A DNA stretch of 64,000 nucleotides from NCBI GenBank assembly GCA_965221505.1, contig CBDCSI010000002.1:1178001-1242000 (forward strand), in the 5' to 3' direction. Under the pieces are notes generated by a model. It was not told where the DNA came from and did no database searches. It was given only the letters and a program-made list of their open reading frames with translations. This document shows positions 1 through 9,239 of this stretch, piece by piece. The stretch is from CAZPXZ01 sp965221505 (GTDB lineage Bacteria > Pseudomonadota > Alphaproteobacteria > Rhodobacterales > CAZPXZ01). Every line of letters begins with the position of its first letter. Positions within the stretch are counted from its first letter, which is position 1. The position numbers and the translations under genes are program-made.

Positions 1-1
1 C

Positions 2-346
2 CGGCTTCGCGCGGTACGGCGCGCGGTCACCGGCGCGCTCGAGGGAGCGCGGCGCGAGAAGCGCATGGGATCGGCGCTCGAAGCCCTCTGCACCGTCCAC
101 GTCGAGGACGCGGAACTGGCGGCCGCGCTCGACGAGACGGCGTTTGCCGAACTCTGCATCGTCTCGGCAATCCGCGTCCGGGACGGCGCGGGGCCGGCGA
201 ACGCGTTCCGCCTGGAGGACGTCCCCGGCGTCTCCGTTCTGGTCGAGTCCGCCCCGGGCGAACGCTGCGACCGCTGCTGGCGGGTGCTGGAAGACACGAC
301 GGACGGCATCTGCGTCCGCTGCGCGTCGGTTCTGAAACGCCGGTAG
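2..346 (+). CDS. ileS: Isoleucyl-tRNA synthetase, C-terminal end (partial)
   Basis: The reading frame is open from the first bases of the window and ends at 346. It encodes the last part of cytosolic isoleucine-tRNA ligase, which charges tRNA-Ile. The visible peptide contains the helical stretch VRRAVTGALE...REKRMGSALEA that precedes the C-terminal domain. Near the end it has a cysteine knuckle, CDRCWR followed about 14 residues later by CVRC, the zinc-binding tail of bacterial IleRS. The catalytic domain lies outside the window. lspA begins 4 bases downstream, so the two are probably co-transcribed, as in many proteobacteria. Confidence 0.93.
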   Translation, partial: RLRAVRRAVTGALEGARREKRMGSALEALCTVHVEDAELAAALDETAFAELCIVSAIRVRDGAGPANAFRLEDVPGVSVLVESAPGERCDRCWRVLEDTTDGICVRCASVLKRR

Positions 347-350
347 CGCA

Positions 351-800
351 ATGGAAATCGGCGCCTGGCGCGGAATTGCGGTCGCGGCTTCGGTCGTCGC
401 GATCGACCGGGCCGCCAAGGCCTGGGCGCTGAACGTCCCGATTCTGGCGGAGGGGCGCGAAATCCTGCCCTTCGTCCGCGTGGTCCGCACCTGGAATCCG
501 GGGATCAATTTCGGCCTGTTCGGCGAATCCGGAGACCTCTCCCTGTTCCTGGCGGCGGTCGCGGTCGCGGTCGGGATCGGCCTCCTCGTCTGGACGCGAA
601 GCGTTCCGCAATTCTGGCACAACGCGGCCTGCGGACTGGTCGCCGGCGGCGCCCTCGGAAACGCGGTCGATCGCCTGGTCTACGGAGCCGTGCACGACTT
701 CCTCAACGTCTCGTGCTGCGGGCTGCGCAACCCCTACGCTTTCAATCCGGCGGATTGCGCTATATTTCTGGGAGTGATTCTGCTGGTGGTCCGGCGATGA
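351..800 (+). CDS. lspA: Lipoprotein signal peptidase (signal peptidase II)
   Basis: A 149-residue inner-membrane aspartyl protease that removes the signal peptide from diacylated prolipoproteins. Four hydrophobic segments are visible. The family signatures are present: WNPGINFGLFGES near residue 45, GNAVDR near residue 103 and FNPADCAIFLG near residue 130; the last two carry the two catalytic aspartates. Length is slightly short of the usual 155-170 because the C-terminus stops right after the last membrane segment. It lies 4 bases after ileS and just upstream of a lipoprotein gene that would be its own substrate. Confidence 0.95.
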   Translation: MEIGAWRGIAVAASVVAIDRAAKAWALNVPILAEGREILPFVRVVRTWNPGINFGLFGESGDLSLFLAAVAVAVGIGLLVWTRSVPQFWHNAACGLVAGGALGNAVDRLVYGAVHDFLNVSCCGLRNPYAFNPADCAIFLGVILLVVRR

Positions 801-822
801 GAGAAGCTGCGAGGAGTCCTGC

Positions 823-1359
823 ATGATTCGGAAGAGCCATCGAACCGTTCTCGCGACGTCTCTTGCGGCGGCGCTGCTCGCCGGCTGCGGCGACAACCAG
901 GTTCGACGCCAACTCGGGCTGCTGCACCAGGGTCCCGACCCCTTCACGTCGATCGCCAACCAACCGATCGTCATGCCGGACACCGATACCCTGCCGGTCC
1001 CGGACGCGTCGGCCGTATCGCCGATCGAGCCGGATCCCCTTCGCGCCGCGCGCGAGGCGCTCGCGATCGCGGAACCCGCCGGCGGTCCGGCCAGCCGGAC
1101 GGAAGCGCTGCTGCTGGCGACCCTCGACGCCGAAGACGCCGACCCGGCGATCCGTACCCTGGTCGACAGCGAGTACGAGCCCGACGACGACGGAACCCTG
1201 TTCGGCGCGACCCCGCTGGTGCATCGGGTCTTCGGCATCCGGGAGCGCGTCCTGCGGCGCGAGAACGCGATCGATCCGGCGGCGGAACTCGAGCGTCTGC
1301 GGCAATCCGGAATCGTCACCTCGCCCGGGGAGGCGGATCCGGAGGACATCGACTCCTGA
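823..1359 (+). CDS. DUF3035 (BamF-like) outer-membrane lipoprotein
   Basis: A 178-residue predicted lipoprotein. The N-terminus has a basic start, a hydrophobic stretch and the lipobox LLAGC, so the mature protein would begin at the Cys near residue 22. The mature part is acidic and proline-rich, without recognisable catalytic residues (for example ANQPIVMPDTDTLPVPD). Sequence and position directly after ileS-lspA match the DUF3035 family of alphaproteobacteria, whose Caulobacter member has been described as the BamF subunit of the beta-barrel assembly machinery. The family assignment is by pattern and context; the BAM role is inferred. Confidence 0.75.
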   Translation: MIRKSHRTVLATSLAAALLAGCGDNQVRRQLGLLHQGPDPFTSIANQPIVMPDTDTLPVPDASAVSPIEPDPLRAAREALAIAEPAGGPASRTEALLLATLDAEDADPAIRTLVDSEYEPDDDGTLFGATPLVHRVFGIRERVLRRENAIDPAAELERLRQSGIVTSPGEADPEDIDS

Positions 1360-1470
1360 CGCGTCGCCCGCCCGTCGGGACGGGGAGGCGAACCGCCGGC
1401 GATCGTTCCCCTCGTCCCGGACGCTCGGGACTTCGTGCAGGTTCGATACCTGATCGGGCTTCGAAGGCCG

Positions 1471-1476
1471 TATACT
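1471..1476 (+). promoter_or_regulatory. Possible -10 element immediately upstream of mutL
   Basis: TATACT lies six bases before the chosen ATG of mutL. Transcription started from it would begin at or next to the start codon, giving a leaderless mRNA. No convincing -35 hexamer is visible at 16-18 bases, and a weak CTGAGG could instead act as a ribosome site, so this is tentative. Confidence 0.3.
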
Positions 1477-1482
1477 GAGGCC

Positions 1483-3255
1483 ATGGAGAGCCCGGTCCCG
1501 GCAGCCGGCGGCATACGTCGGCTGGACACCCGCACGATCAACCGCATCGCGGCGGGCGAGGTCGTGGAGCGGCCCGCCTCCGCCGTCAAGGAGCTGGTCG
1601 AGAACGCCCTCGACGCCGACGCCTCGAACGTCGAAGTCGAGATCGAGGACGGCGGACGGCGTCTGATTCGGGTGATCGACGACGGTCACGGCATTCCGGC
1701 GGACCAGCTGGCGCTCGCCGTCGAGCGGCATGCGACTTCGAAGCTCCCGAACGACGACCTATTCGCCATTCGCACCATGGGGTTTCGCGGCGAAGCCCTG
1801 GCCGCGATCGCCGGCGTCAGCCGCTTCTCGCTGACCAGCCGGCACGCCGGCGCTGACGGCGCATGGCGCATCGAGGTCGACGCGGGCCGGGTCGGGGAGC
1901 CCCGCCCGGCCGCCTTGCCGCGAGGCACCCGGGTCGAGGCGAGAGACCTATTCCACGCGACGCCCGCGCGGCTCAAGTTCCTGCGCGGCGAGCGGTCGGA
2001 GTCGATGGAGGTGGCGGAGGCCGTCCGGGCCCTGGCTTGCGCGAATCCGTCCGTCGGGTTCGTTCTCCGCAACGGCGCCCGCGAGACCCTGCGCCTCGCG
2101 CCGGAGGAGGGGGACGAGGCCGAGGCGAGGCGCCGTCGCATCGGCCGGGTGATGGGCGGTTCCTTCCTCGACGATTCGGTCGAGGTCGAGCGCCGGACGG
2201 AGGTCTGTTCGGTCCGGGGCCTCGCGGGGCTTCCGACCCACAACCGGTCGCGCGGCAACGCCATGCGCATCTTCGTAAACGGGCGACCGGTCCGGGACTC
2301 GCTCGTCCTCGGCGCGGTGCGGGGCGCCTACCGGGATCTCTTGCCCGGCGGACGCTACCCGGCCGTGGCGCTGTGGGTCGAGACTCCGCCGGACCGACTC
2401 GACGCGAACGTGCATCCGGCCAAGACGGAGGTGCGTTTTCGGGACGCCGCGGAGATTCGCGCGATCGTCGTGAAGTCGGTCCGCGACGCGATTTCCCACG
2501 CCGGTCATCGCGCTGCGCCGTCCGCCGGGGAAGCGGCCGTTCGCGCCTTTCGGGGCGTAGGTCCCGTTCCGCCGCCGACGGCGCCCTATCGCTCCGGCGA
2601 AGGCGCGCGTCCCGTCCTCTTCGAGGCGCCGCCCGAGGCGCGCCCGACGGCGCCGCCGAAGGAGCGGGAGCGGGAATTTCCGCTGGGAGCGGCGTGCGCC
2701 CAGCTGCACGGCAACTTTATCGTGGCCGAGACGCGGGAGGGAATCGTGCTGGTGGACCAGCACGCCGCCCATGAGAGGATCGTCTACGAACGGTTGAAGG
2801 CGGAGTTGCGGGAGGAGGGCGTCCTGCGGACGCCGCTCCTGATCCCGGACGTGGTCGAGCTGCCGGAGGCGGATTGCGAGCGGCTCCTCGCCGCGCGAGA
2901 GGATCTTCGGAAGCTCGGGCTCTCGATCGAGCCGATGGCGCCGGGACAGCTGTGCGTGCGGGAAGTCCCGGCGCTGCTCGGCACGGTCCGGTGCGAAGCG
3001 CTGCTCCGCGACCTCGCGGCCGACCTCGCCGAGACCGGCGCGGCCGAGTCGCTGCTTTCCCGGCTGGAGGCCGTTTGCTCCCGGATGGCCTGCCACGGCT
3101 CCTACCGTTCCGGCGACGCGCTTTCCCAGGCGGAGATGAACGCGCTGCTGAGAAAGATGGAAGCCACGCCGCATTCCGGACAATGCAACCACGGCCGCCC
3201 CACCTACGTCGAGATGAAGATCGAGGACCTTGAACGGCTGTTCGAGAGACGGTAG
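1483..3255 (+). CDS. mutL: DNA mismatch repair protein MutL (endonuclease type)
   Basis: A 590-residue mismatch-repair coordinator. The N-terminal GHKL ATPase motifs are complete: ELVENALDA (residues about 37-45), DDGHGIP, and MGFRGEALAAI. The transducer region includes the FVNGRPVRD signature. The C-terminal dimerisation domain carries DQHAAHERIVYE starting at about residue 425, which fits the DQHA(X)2E(X)4E metal-binding endonuclease motif, with ACHGSYR and CNHGRPTY further on. It is therefore the nicking MutL found in bacteria without MutH. An upstream in-frame ATG at 1435 would add 16 residues (MQVRYLIGLRRPYTEA) without family similarity, so the ATG at 1483 is preferred. Confidence 0.95.
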   Translation: MESPVPAAGGIRRLDTRTINRIAAGEVVERPASAVKELVENALDADASNVEVEIEDGGRRLIRVIDDGHGIPADQLALAVERHATSKLPNDDLFAIRTMGFRGEALAAIAGVSRFSLTSRHAGADGAWRIEVDAGRVGEPRPAALPRGTRVEARDLFHATPARLKFLRGERSESMEVAEAVRALACANPSVGFVLRNGARETLRLAPEEGDEAEARRRRIGRVMGGSFLDDSVEVERRTEVCSVRGLAGLPTHNRSRGNAMRIFVNGRPVRDSLVLGAVRGAYRDLLPGGRYPAVALWVETPPDRLDANVHPAKTEVRFRDAAEIRAIVVKSVRDAISHAGHRAAPSAGEAAVRAFRGVGPVPPPTAPYRSGEGARPVLFEAPPEARPTAPPKEREREFPLGAACAQLHGNFIVAETREGIVLVDQHAAHERIVYERLKAELREEGVLRTPLLIPDVVELPEADCERLLAAREDLRKLGLSIEPMAPGQLCVREVPALLGTVRCEALLRDLAADLAETGAAESLLSRLEAVCSRMACHGSYRSGDALSQAEMNALLRKMEATPHSGQCNHGRPTYVEMKIEDLERLFERR

Positions 3256-3394
3256 GGAAAGCGGACATCCCGCGAGCGCAGGTTCGAGTGCGGCGTCGGC
3301 TCGACCCCGGTCCTGACCGACTCCCGTCCCGGCTCCCCGGGACGCGGCGCGCGCTGCCTCTCGGGAATCGGGAACGATCGGGCGGAGGTCGGCG

Positions 3395-4279
3395 GTGACG
3401 GCGCGTATCATCGACGGAAAGGCGTTCGCGGACAGGCTGATCCGGGACGTCAAGTCCCGGATCGAACGGGGCCGCGCGGCGGGGGCCGGGGTGCCCTGCC
3501 TTGCGGTGGTGCTGGCCGGCGACGACCCCGCCAGCCGAGTCTACGTCGCGAACAAGACGCGAAGGGCCCGCGAGGTCGGAATGCGCTCGATCGAGCGCCG
3601 GTTTCCGGCCGACGTCCCCGTGGAACGCCTCCTGAGCGAGGTTCGGTCGCTCGCGGACGACGACGGCGTTCACGGGATTCTGGTGCAATTGCCGCTTCCC
3701 GGACACGTGCCGGAGAGCCTCGTGCTGGACGCCGTTCCCCCGGCCAAGGACGTGGACGGGTTTCACGTGGCGAACGCCGGGCGTCTCGCGTCCGGGAGAC
3801 CGGGGCTCGTGCCCTGCACGCCGAAGGGATGCATGCTTCTCGTCCGCGACCGGCTCGGCGACCTCTCGGGGGCGAGGGCGGTCGTGGTCGGGCGCTCGAA
3901 CATCGTCGGCAAGCCGCTGGCCCAGCTTCTCCTCGCCGCGAACGCCACGGTGACCGTCGCCCATTCGAGGACCCGGGACCTGCCCGCCCTCTGCCGGGAA
4001 GCCGACGTTCTGGCGGCGGCGGTCGGCCGACCGGAAATGGTGCGGGGCAGCTGGATCCGGCCGGGCGCCACGGTCGTCGACGTGGGGATCAACCGGATTC
4101 CCGCGCCGGAGCGGGGCGAAGGAAAGACGCGGCTGGTCGGCGACGTGGCCTTCGAGGAAGCCCGTTCGGTCGCCGGCGCGGTCACGCCCGTTCCCGGCGG
4201 CGTCGGTCCCATGACCATCGCCTGCCTGCTCGAGAACGCGCTCGAAGCCCATGCCGGCCTCGCCGGTCGGGAGAGCTGA
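3395..4279 (+). CDS. folD: Bifunctional methylene-THF dehydrogenase / cyclohydrolase
   Basis: A 294-residue cytosolic enzyme that interconverts 5,10-methylene-THF and 10-formyl-THF using NADP, supplying one-carbon units. Visible signatures: YVANKTRRA with the catalytic Lys near residue 54, VQLPLPGH, KDVDGFH, PCTPKGC, the nucleotide-binding VVGRSNIVGKP, and TPVPGGVGPMT near the C-terminus. The start is a GTG preceded by GGAGG at good spacing. The 140 bases after mutL hold no gene. Length and motifs are canonical. Confidence 0.96.
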   Translation: MTARIIDGKAFADRLIRDVKSRIERGRAAGAGVPCLAVVLAGDDPASRVYVANKTRRAREVGMRSIERRFPADVPVERLLSEVRSLADDDGVHGILVQLPLPGHVPESLVLDAVPPAKDVDGFHVANAGRLASGRPGLVPCTPKGCMLLVRDRLGDLSGARAVVVGRSNIVGKPLAQLLLAANATVTVAHSRTRDLPALCREADVLAAAVGRPEMVRGSWIRPGATVVDVGINRIPAPERGEGKTRLVGDVAFEEARSVAGAVTPVPGGVGPMTIACLLENALEAHAGLAGRES

Positions 4280-4440
4280 CGTCCTCAGGCCGCGCGGCGC
4301 TGCCGGACCGGCCGGCCGTCTTCCTCCTTCCCGCGGGCGGCGCACCGGTCCGTTCCGCAGACCGGTCCGCGGCGGGCGCCCGGCGGCGCAGATTCGCCCG
4401 CTCCGTCGGCCTGCCTCGGCAGAGGAGCGTCGGGCGCAAC

Positions 4441-4469
4441 TTCCTAATCGGGTCGGAACCGGCTACAAT
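4441..4469 (+). promoter_or_regulatory. Possible sigma-70-type promoter for the acyl carrier protein gene
   Basis: TACAAT at 4464-4469 is a good -10 hexamer, with a poor -35 candidate (TTCCTA, 3 of 6) 17 bases upstream. It would give a leader of about 50 bases before the ATG at 4528 and fits the 248-base gap after folD. Confidence 0.35.
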
Positions 4470-4527
4470 CGCCCCATCCCCGCCGCCACGAACCGGCTGG
4501 GACTTCTCCCGAGAGCGAGACGGACCG

Positions 4528-4797
4528 ATGAGCCAGAGCATCCTCGACCAGATCATCGAACTGGTCGCCGAGAAAGCCATGCTGGAACGCGATCAGGTCA
4601 CCGCCGCCTCCACCATGGAGGAGCTGGGGGTCGATTCCCTTGCCGTCGTGGAGCTCATCTTCGCCATCGAGGAGACCTTCGGCATCGAGGTCCCGTTCAA
4701 CGCCAACGAGCCGGACAAGTCGGATTTCGACGTCACGTCGGTCGCCGCGGTCGCGAGTTCGGTGGAACGCCTCGTGGGGCAGGGAGCGGGCGCGTAG
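4528..4797 (+). CDS. Acyl carrier protein, stand-alone
   Basis: An 89-residue four-helix carrier protein. GVDSLAVVELIFAIEETFGIE contains the DSL motif, and Ser37 is the expected 4'-phosphopantetheine attachment site. The ATG at 4528 follows GAGAGCGAGACGGACCG, which supplies a weak ribosome site. It is not next to fabF or fabD, so it is probably not the housekeeping AcpP. The extended loop FNANEPDKSDFDV before the last helix suggests a specialised ACP, similar to ones that pair with accessory ketoacyl synthases. No partner enzyme lies in the window, so the acyl product is unknown. Confidence 0.85.
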   Translation: MSQSILDQIIELVAEKAMLERDQVTAASTMEELGVDSLAVVELIFAIEETFGIEVPFNANEPDKSDFDVTSVAAVASSVERLVGQGAGA

Positions 4798-4952
4798 CGG
4801 CGACGGCAAGGCGAGCCCGTTTGGATCTGCGCGCTCGGGACGGAGCGCGGTTCGAGGGAGTTCGGAGCGAATCCGCGCGTCTGGACGAAAGGCGGCGAAG
4901 TCGGTATTAATGTGCGGAGCGCGAAGCCCGCGCCGAGTCGGCGGGCCATTCT

Positions 4953-5028
<76 letters not shown>

Positions 5029-5195
5029 CCGCCCCGCCGCTGCGCCCGCTACGCCGCCGTTTCCCGGCCGGAGCCTTGCGCGAATGCCCGGCGCTCCCGT
5101 CCGTGACGGGCTTGGCGGGTCGAGAAGGATTCGGCTCTTGTCGATCGAGATTGACCTCCCGTGCCTTCCGGCGAGAGACGCCGCGTGAGCCCGCC

Positions 5196-6428
5196 ATGAA
5201 GCGGGAAGAGTTCCTGCGTCTCGACGAGGCCTGCAGCCTGGCCCGATGCCGCGAGCGGTTCGCGCTACCGGACGGCGTCCTCTATTTCGACGGCAACTCG
5301 CTGGGGGCGCTGCCGAAGACGACGTCGGCGAGCCTCCGCGAGCTGGTCGAGAGGGAGTGGGGCACCCGTCTCATCCGGGGATGGCTCGACTCTGGATGGT
5401 TCTATCTCGCCCGCAAGGCGGGCGACGCCCTCGCGCCCCTGATCGGGGCCTCGGAAGGCGAAGTGATCGTTTGCGATTCCACCTCGGTCAACCTGTTCAA
5501 GCTGGCGGCCGCGCTCCTCCGGCGCGACGGCGGCCGGACGCGGATCGTGACCGAGCGCGGCAGTTTTCCGACCGACATGTACATTCTCGAAGGCCTGACC
5601 GGTCTCCTCGGCGGAGAGCGGGAGCTGGTTCGTGCGGATCCGGCCCGGATCGTCGAGTCCGTCGACCGGGACACGGCGCTTGCGGTTCTCTCGCACGTCG
5701 ACTACCGGACGGGCGCCGTGCAGGACATGGAATCGATCGCGGCGCATTGCCGGGCGATGGAGGTGCCGGTCGTATGGGACCTGTGCCACTCGGCCGGAGC
5801 GATCCCGGTCGATCTCAACCGGCGGAACGTGGACTTCGCGGTCGGCTGCACGTACAAGTTTCTGAACGGCGGCCCGGGCGCGCCTGCCTTCGTCTACGTC
5901 TCGAAAGACGCCGTCGGATCCTTCGAGCCGGCCGTCACCGGCTGGTTCGGTCACGCGAACCAATTCGGCTTCGAGCCGGGCTACCGGCCGGCGGATTCCA
6001 TCGACAAGTGCCTCGTCGGCACGCCGCCCGTTCTCTCGCTCGCCGCGGTCCTCGACGGCGTGCGGTGCTTCGAGGGCGTCGGCATCGAGGAACTCGCGGA
6101 GAAGTCGCGCCGCCTCACCGGCCTGTTCGTCTCGCTGGCCGACGAGAGACTCGCCGGATACGGATTGCGCCTCGCCAGCCCGAGGGATCCCGCAAGGCGC
6201 GGCAGCCAGGTTTCGTTCCGCCACCCGGAGGCATACGCGATCGCCCGCGCGCTCGTCTCGCAAGACGTCGTTCCCGATTTTCGGGACCCGGATATCCTCA
6301 GATTCGGAATTGCGCCGTTGTACGTGCGGTATGTCGACGTCTGGGATGCGGTGGCCGTGATCGAACGGGTCATGGCCAGCCGCGCCTGGGAGGCGTTTCG
6401 CACCGACCGGAGAGAGGCGGTCACCTGA
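5196..6428 (+). CDS. kynU: Kynureninase
   Basis: A 410-residue PLP enzyme that cleaves kynurenine to anthranilate and alanine in tryptophan degradation. Signatures: YFDGNSLGALP near residue 29, CDSTSVNLFKLAAALL (cofactor phosphate region), WDLCHSAGAIPVDL, and VGCTYKFLNGGPGAPAF, where the Lys near residue 221 is the Schiff-base lysine. The upstream extension of the frame to 5076 covers the region right after the tRNA and has no family similarity, so the ATG at 5196 is chosen. No kynA or kynB lies adjacent; the cyclase-family proteins at 21.7 and 24.5 kb are related to kynurenine formamidase but too distant in position to assign to this pathway. Confidence 0.92.
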   Translation: MKREEFLRLDEACSLARCRERFALPDGVLYFDGNSLGALPKTTSASLRELVEREWGTRLIRGWLDSGWFYLARKAGDALAPLIGASEGEVIVCDSTSVNLFKLAAALLRRDGGRTRIVTERGSFPTDMYILEGLTGLLGGERELVRADPARIVESVDRDTALAVLSHVDYRTGAVQDMESIAAHCRAMEVPVVWDLCHSAGAIPVDLNRRNVDFAVGCTYKFLNGGPGAPAFVYVSKDAVGSFEPAVTGWFGHANQFGFEPGYRPADSIDKCLVGTPPVLSLAAVLDGVRCFEGVGIEELAEKSRRLTGLFVSLADERLAGYGLRLASPRDPARRGSQVSFRHPEAYAIARALVSQDVVPDFRDPDILRFGIAPLYVRYVDVWDAVAVIERVMASRAWEAFRTDRREAVT

Positions 6429-6529
6429 AGCGAAGGCGCAGGAGAGGAGGCGAGTGCGGCTTCCTCGATGCCGCCCTGTCGACATGGGCGAGCGCGCTCC
6501 CGGAATCGCCGGTCAAGCGGTCAGCTTGT

Positions 6530-6621
6530 CAAAGAGAAGGGCTTCGGGTATTCGTCGAAGCACCTCAGTGTCTCCTCGTCGGACGGTACGTGCGTCGACG
6601 CCTGCAGGACGGAGCGACCGG
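6530..6621 (+). repeat. 5' copy of duplicated upstream region (SUMF gene pair)
   Basis: The sequence just before the first SUMF-domain gene (CAGCTTGTCAA, GGCTTCGGGTATTCGTC and, at the start codon, CGACCGGATGT) reappears with scattered differences before the second gene at 9137-9239. The duplication unit therefore included the 5' flank, presumably with a promoter. Confidence 0.75.
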
Positions 6622-8004
6622 ATGTTGAACTTGGGCGACTTGCCGGCGCGGGACGGTCGGCGACGGCGCGCCCACCCTCTGCCGGCGCTTCTCGTCGCGC
6701 TGCCGCTTCTTTCCGGTTGCGCCGGCGGTCCGCAGGAAGAGACTGTCCCGACGGCTTACGGGCCTTTGACGTTTTCGGCGGGCGACAGGTTTCGCGATTG
6801 TGCGGATTGCCCGACGATGGCGATCGTGCCTGCCGGATCCTTCCGGATGGGTTCGCCGGCGAACGAAGACGGGCGAAGGGACGTCGAGGGTCCGGTGCGT
6901 CGCGTGACGATCGGCGAGCCGTTTGCGGTGGGGGTGCACGAGATCACCCGCTCGGAATACGCATGGTTCGTGTCGGAGACCGGCTACCGGAGCGGAAACG
7001 CGTGCTGGGTCTATCGAGACGGCGACTGGGCGAGCCAGCGCGGACGGAGCTGGCGCAGTCCGGGGTATCCCCAGACGGGGTCCCATCCGGCGGTCTGCGT
7101 GAGCTGGCGCGACGCGCAGGCGTACGTTCGCTGGCTGTCGCGGAAAGCCGGGAAGCGCTACCGGCTGTTGAGCGAAGCGGAGTGGGAGTACGCGGCAAGA
7201 GCCGGGACGACCGCTTCGCGATTCTGGGGCGACGGCGAGAGCGCTCAATGCCGCCATGCGAACGGTGCGGACGAGGCGAGCGGTCTGGACGGAGGCGTTT
7301 CCTGCGATGACGGTCACGCCTGGACGTCCCCTGTGGGAAGCTATGCGGCGAACGGCTTCGGACTGCACGATATGCTGGGAAACGCGTCGGAGTGGACGCA
7401 CGATTGCTGGAGCGAGAACTACGAGGGCGCGCCTTCCGACGGAAGGGCCCGGATCGTCCGAGGGTGCACGCATCGTTTGCTTCGGGGCGGCTCCTGGAGC
7501 AGTTCTCCGGATCTCCTCCGCTCGGCGGACCGCAGTTGGCTCCGCCCCGAGTACCGGGACGGCGACGTCGGAATTCGGGTGGCCCGGTCGCTTACCCCAT
7601 CGGAGTTGCGGGAGTTCGAAGACCGCCGGCTGGCGGAAGCGGAACGCCGACGGGCGCAAGAACGGCGGCTGGCGTCGTCGTCGGGCCTGGTGTTCCGGGA
7701 CTGCGCGGCGTGCCCGAAGACGGCGGTCGTGCCGGCCGGATCCTCCCGGATGGACTCGCCGTCAAGCGAAGTGGGCCGAACGGACGACGAGGGTCCGGTG
7801 CGTACGGTCACAATTCGCGAGCCGTTTGCGATTGGGGCGTATCCGGTGACCCGTGCCGAATACGGCCAGTTCGTATCGGAAACCCGCTACCGGAATTTCG
7901 CCTCTTTCTGGGCATTGAGGAACGGCAAACGGCGGGAAGGGCTCTTTGGGACCTGCGGATTCCGGGATTTGACCAGACCGGTTCTCATCCGGTCGTCTGC
8001 GTGA
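6622..8004 (+). CDS. SUMF (FGE-sulfatase) domain lipoprotein, copy A, truncated by frameshift
   Basis: The open part encodes 460 residues. A basic N-terminus and hydrophobic stretch end in LLSGCAGG, a lipobox, so export and lipidation are expected. Domain 1 (about residues 60-320) has the formylglycine-generating-enzyme fold signatures: FRMGSP, YRLLSEAEWEYAARAG, NGFGLHDMLGNASEW, LLRGGSW and VGIRVARS. A short charged linker leads into a second SUMF domain that loses frame near position 7950. The paired active-site cysteines of true FGE are absent (RGGSWSSSPDLLRSADR), so a non-enzymatic or PvdO-like role is more likely. It is a tandem paralogue of the gene at 9240. Confidence 0.75.
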   Translation: MLNLGDLPARDGRRRRAHPLPALLVALPLLSGCAGGPQEETVPTAYGPLTFSAGDRFRDCADCPTMAIVPAGSFRMGSPANEDGRRDVEGPVRRVTIGEPFAVGVHEITRSEYAWFVSETGYRSGNACWVYRDGDWASQRGRSWRSPGYPQTGSHPAVCVSWRDAQAYVRWLSRKAGKRYRLLSEAEWEYAARAGTTASRFWGDGESAQCRHANGADEASGLDGGVSCDDGHAWTSPVGSYAANGFGLHDMLGNASEWTHDCWSENYEGAPSDGRARIVRGCTHRLLRGGSWSSSPDLLRSADRSWLRPEYRDGDVGIRVARSLTPSELREFEDRRLAEAERRRAQERRLASSSGLVFRDCAACPKTAVVPAGSSRMDSPSSEVGRTDDEGPVRTVTIREPFAIGAYPVTRAEYGQFVSETRYRNFASFWALRNGKRREGLFGTCGFRDLTRPVLIRSSA

Positions 8005-8509
8005 ACTGGGACGATGGGCAGGCGTGCGTTCGCTGGCTGTCCCGGAAAGCCGGAAGGCGCCACCGGCTGTTGAGCGAATCGGAACGGGATACGCAGCACG
8101 AGCGGGGACGACCGCGTCGCGGTACTGGGGCGACAGCGAGAGCGGTCAGTGCCGCACCGCGAACGGTGCCGACCAGTCCGGCGGTGTAGGCAAAGACCTG
8201 GGCGTTTCCTGCGACGACGGCCACGCCTGGACTTCCCCCGCGGGAACCTGTCCCGCAAACGGCTTTGGCTCGCACGACATGCCGGGAAACGTGTGGGAGC
8301 GAACGCAGGACTGCTGGCACGAGAATTACGAGGGTGCGCCTTCTGACGGGAGCCCCTCGGAGAGCGGAGCGTGTTTCGTTCGCGTGACGCTCGGCGGCTG
8401 CCGGCTTTGCGTACCGTCGTACATTCGTGCGGCGAAGCGCGAAACCGGCGATGCCGAGACCCAAAGCCATAACTCCGGATTTCTTGTGGTCCGGACGCTT
8501 ACGCCATGA
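8005..8509 (+). pseudogene. Decayed second SUMF domain of copy A
   Basis: Aligning with copy B shows that the rest of domain 2 is still present but split across frames. After an indel near 7945-7955 the homologous text continues one frame over (TGSHPVVCVNWDDGQACVRWLSRK). After a one-base loss near 8088 it returns in a third frame (YAARAGTTASRYWGDSES ... VSCDDGHAWTSP ... TLGGCRLCVPSYIRAAKRE) up to a stop at 8509. Two small indels are enough to restore a full two-domain protein. Sequencing error is possible but two independent indels argue for decay. Confidence 0.8.
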
Positions 8510-9136
8510 ATCGCGGGTTGGCTGCGTCACCGGAATCCCGGTTGACCGACGAGCGCAGCGCCAAATAGCGGCCTTCGTTCAAACCCAGCGGCACTGTGGG
8601 TACGGAAGCTCTCCACCGGCGACTCGAGCGTACGCTCTCGTCCGACGTCTCCGGCGGCACAAGACCGATCCGATTTCGAAGGATACGCGCCAGGGTTGCC
8701 TCCAGCCGTTCCGGTGACGCCCTCACGGACGCGGGTCGCCTCCAGTACCGCGGAGGCGAGCGAGGATTGTCGCCACGGTGCGTGAAACGGCGCCATCCTT
8801 CGCGCGACCCGCGTATCTCGGCAATGCCGCCTTGAGGAATATCAGGGCAGGAAACGCATGCGCGCGTCTTTCGGGGGCGAATTCCGGCGGCCGGTGCCGA
8901 ACTCCTCGGCGCCGACCGAAACCTCCTCCGCCGTCGTCCGCCGGCCACGGGAGGCAGGCGGGCATCCCGGCGGCGGCACCGGCCGAAACCAGACGGATTT
9001 TCCGATTGACGCGCCCGGACTTGACGAACTCTCCGGGCTGAGTTGCCCGGCGCGGGTGCGCCAACTCCTGCCCCGGGGGTTCACGGACCGGCGCGCGAAT
9101 GCGATCGCGCCCTCGGAGGCGCTGGCGAATCCTCTC
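8510..9136. other. Intergenic stretch between duplicated SUMF genes; no gene seen
   Basis: About 630 bases with only weak overlapping open frames on both strands. The first 55 bases (GGAATCCCGGTT...GAGCGCAGCGC) resemble the sequence directly after copy B at about 11198-11227, so the duplication extended past the 3' end of the gene. Nothing else is recognisable. Confidence 0.5.
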
Positions 9137-9239
9137 GTCAGCTTGTCAACGACGAAGGCTTCGGGTATTCGTCAACGCACCCCGGTTTCTCGTCGTCGAC
9201 CGGTCGATGCGACGACAGATTCAAGGCGGAGACGACCGG
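9137..9239 (+). repeat. 3' copy of duplicated upstream region (SUMF gene pair)
   Basis: Counterpart of 6530-6621: CAGCTTGTCAAC, GGCTTCGGGTATTCGTCAA and CGACCGGATGT at the start codon of copy B are shared, with point differences and small length changes between. Confidence 0.75.

Noticed and set aside
27..1589. Long minus-strand frame over ileS, lspA and the lipoprotein gene
   Set aside because: Antisense to three well-supported genes; composition (Ser, Arg, Pro) is that of a shadow.
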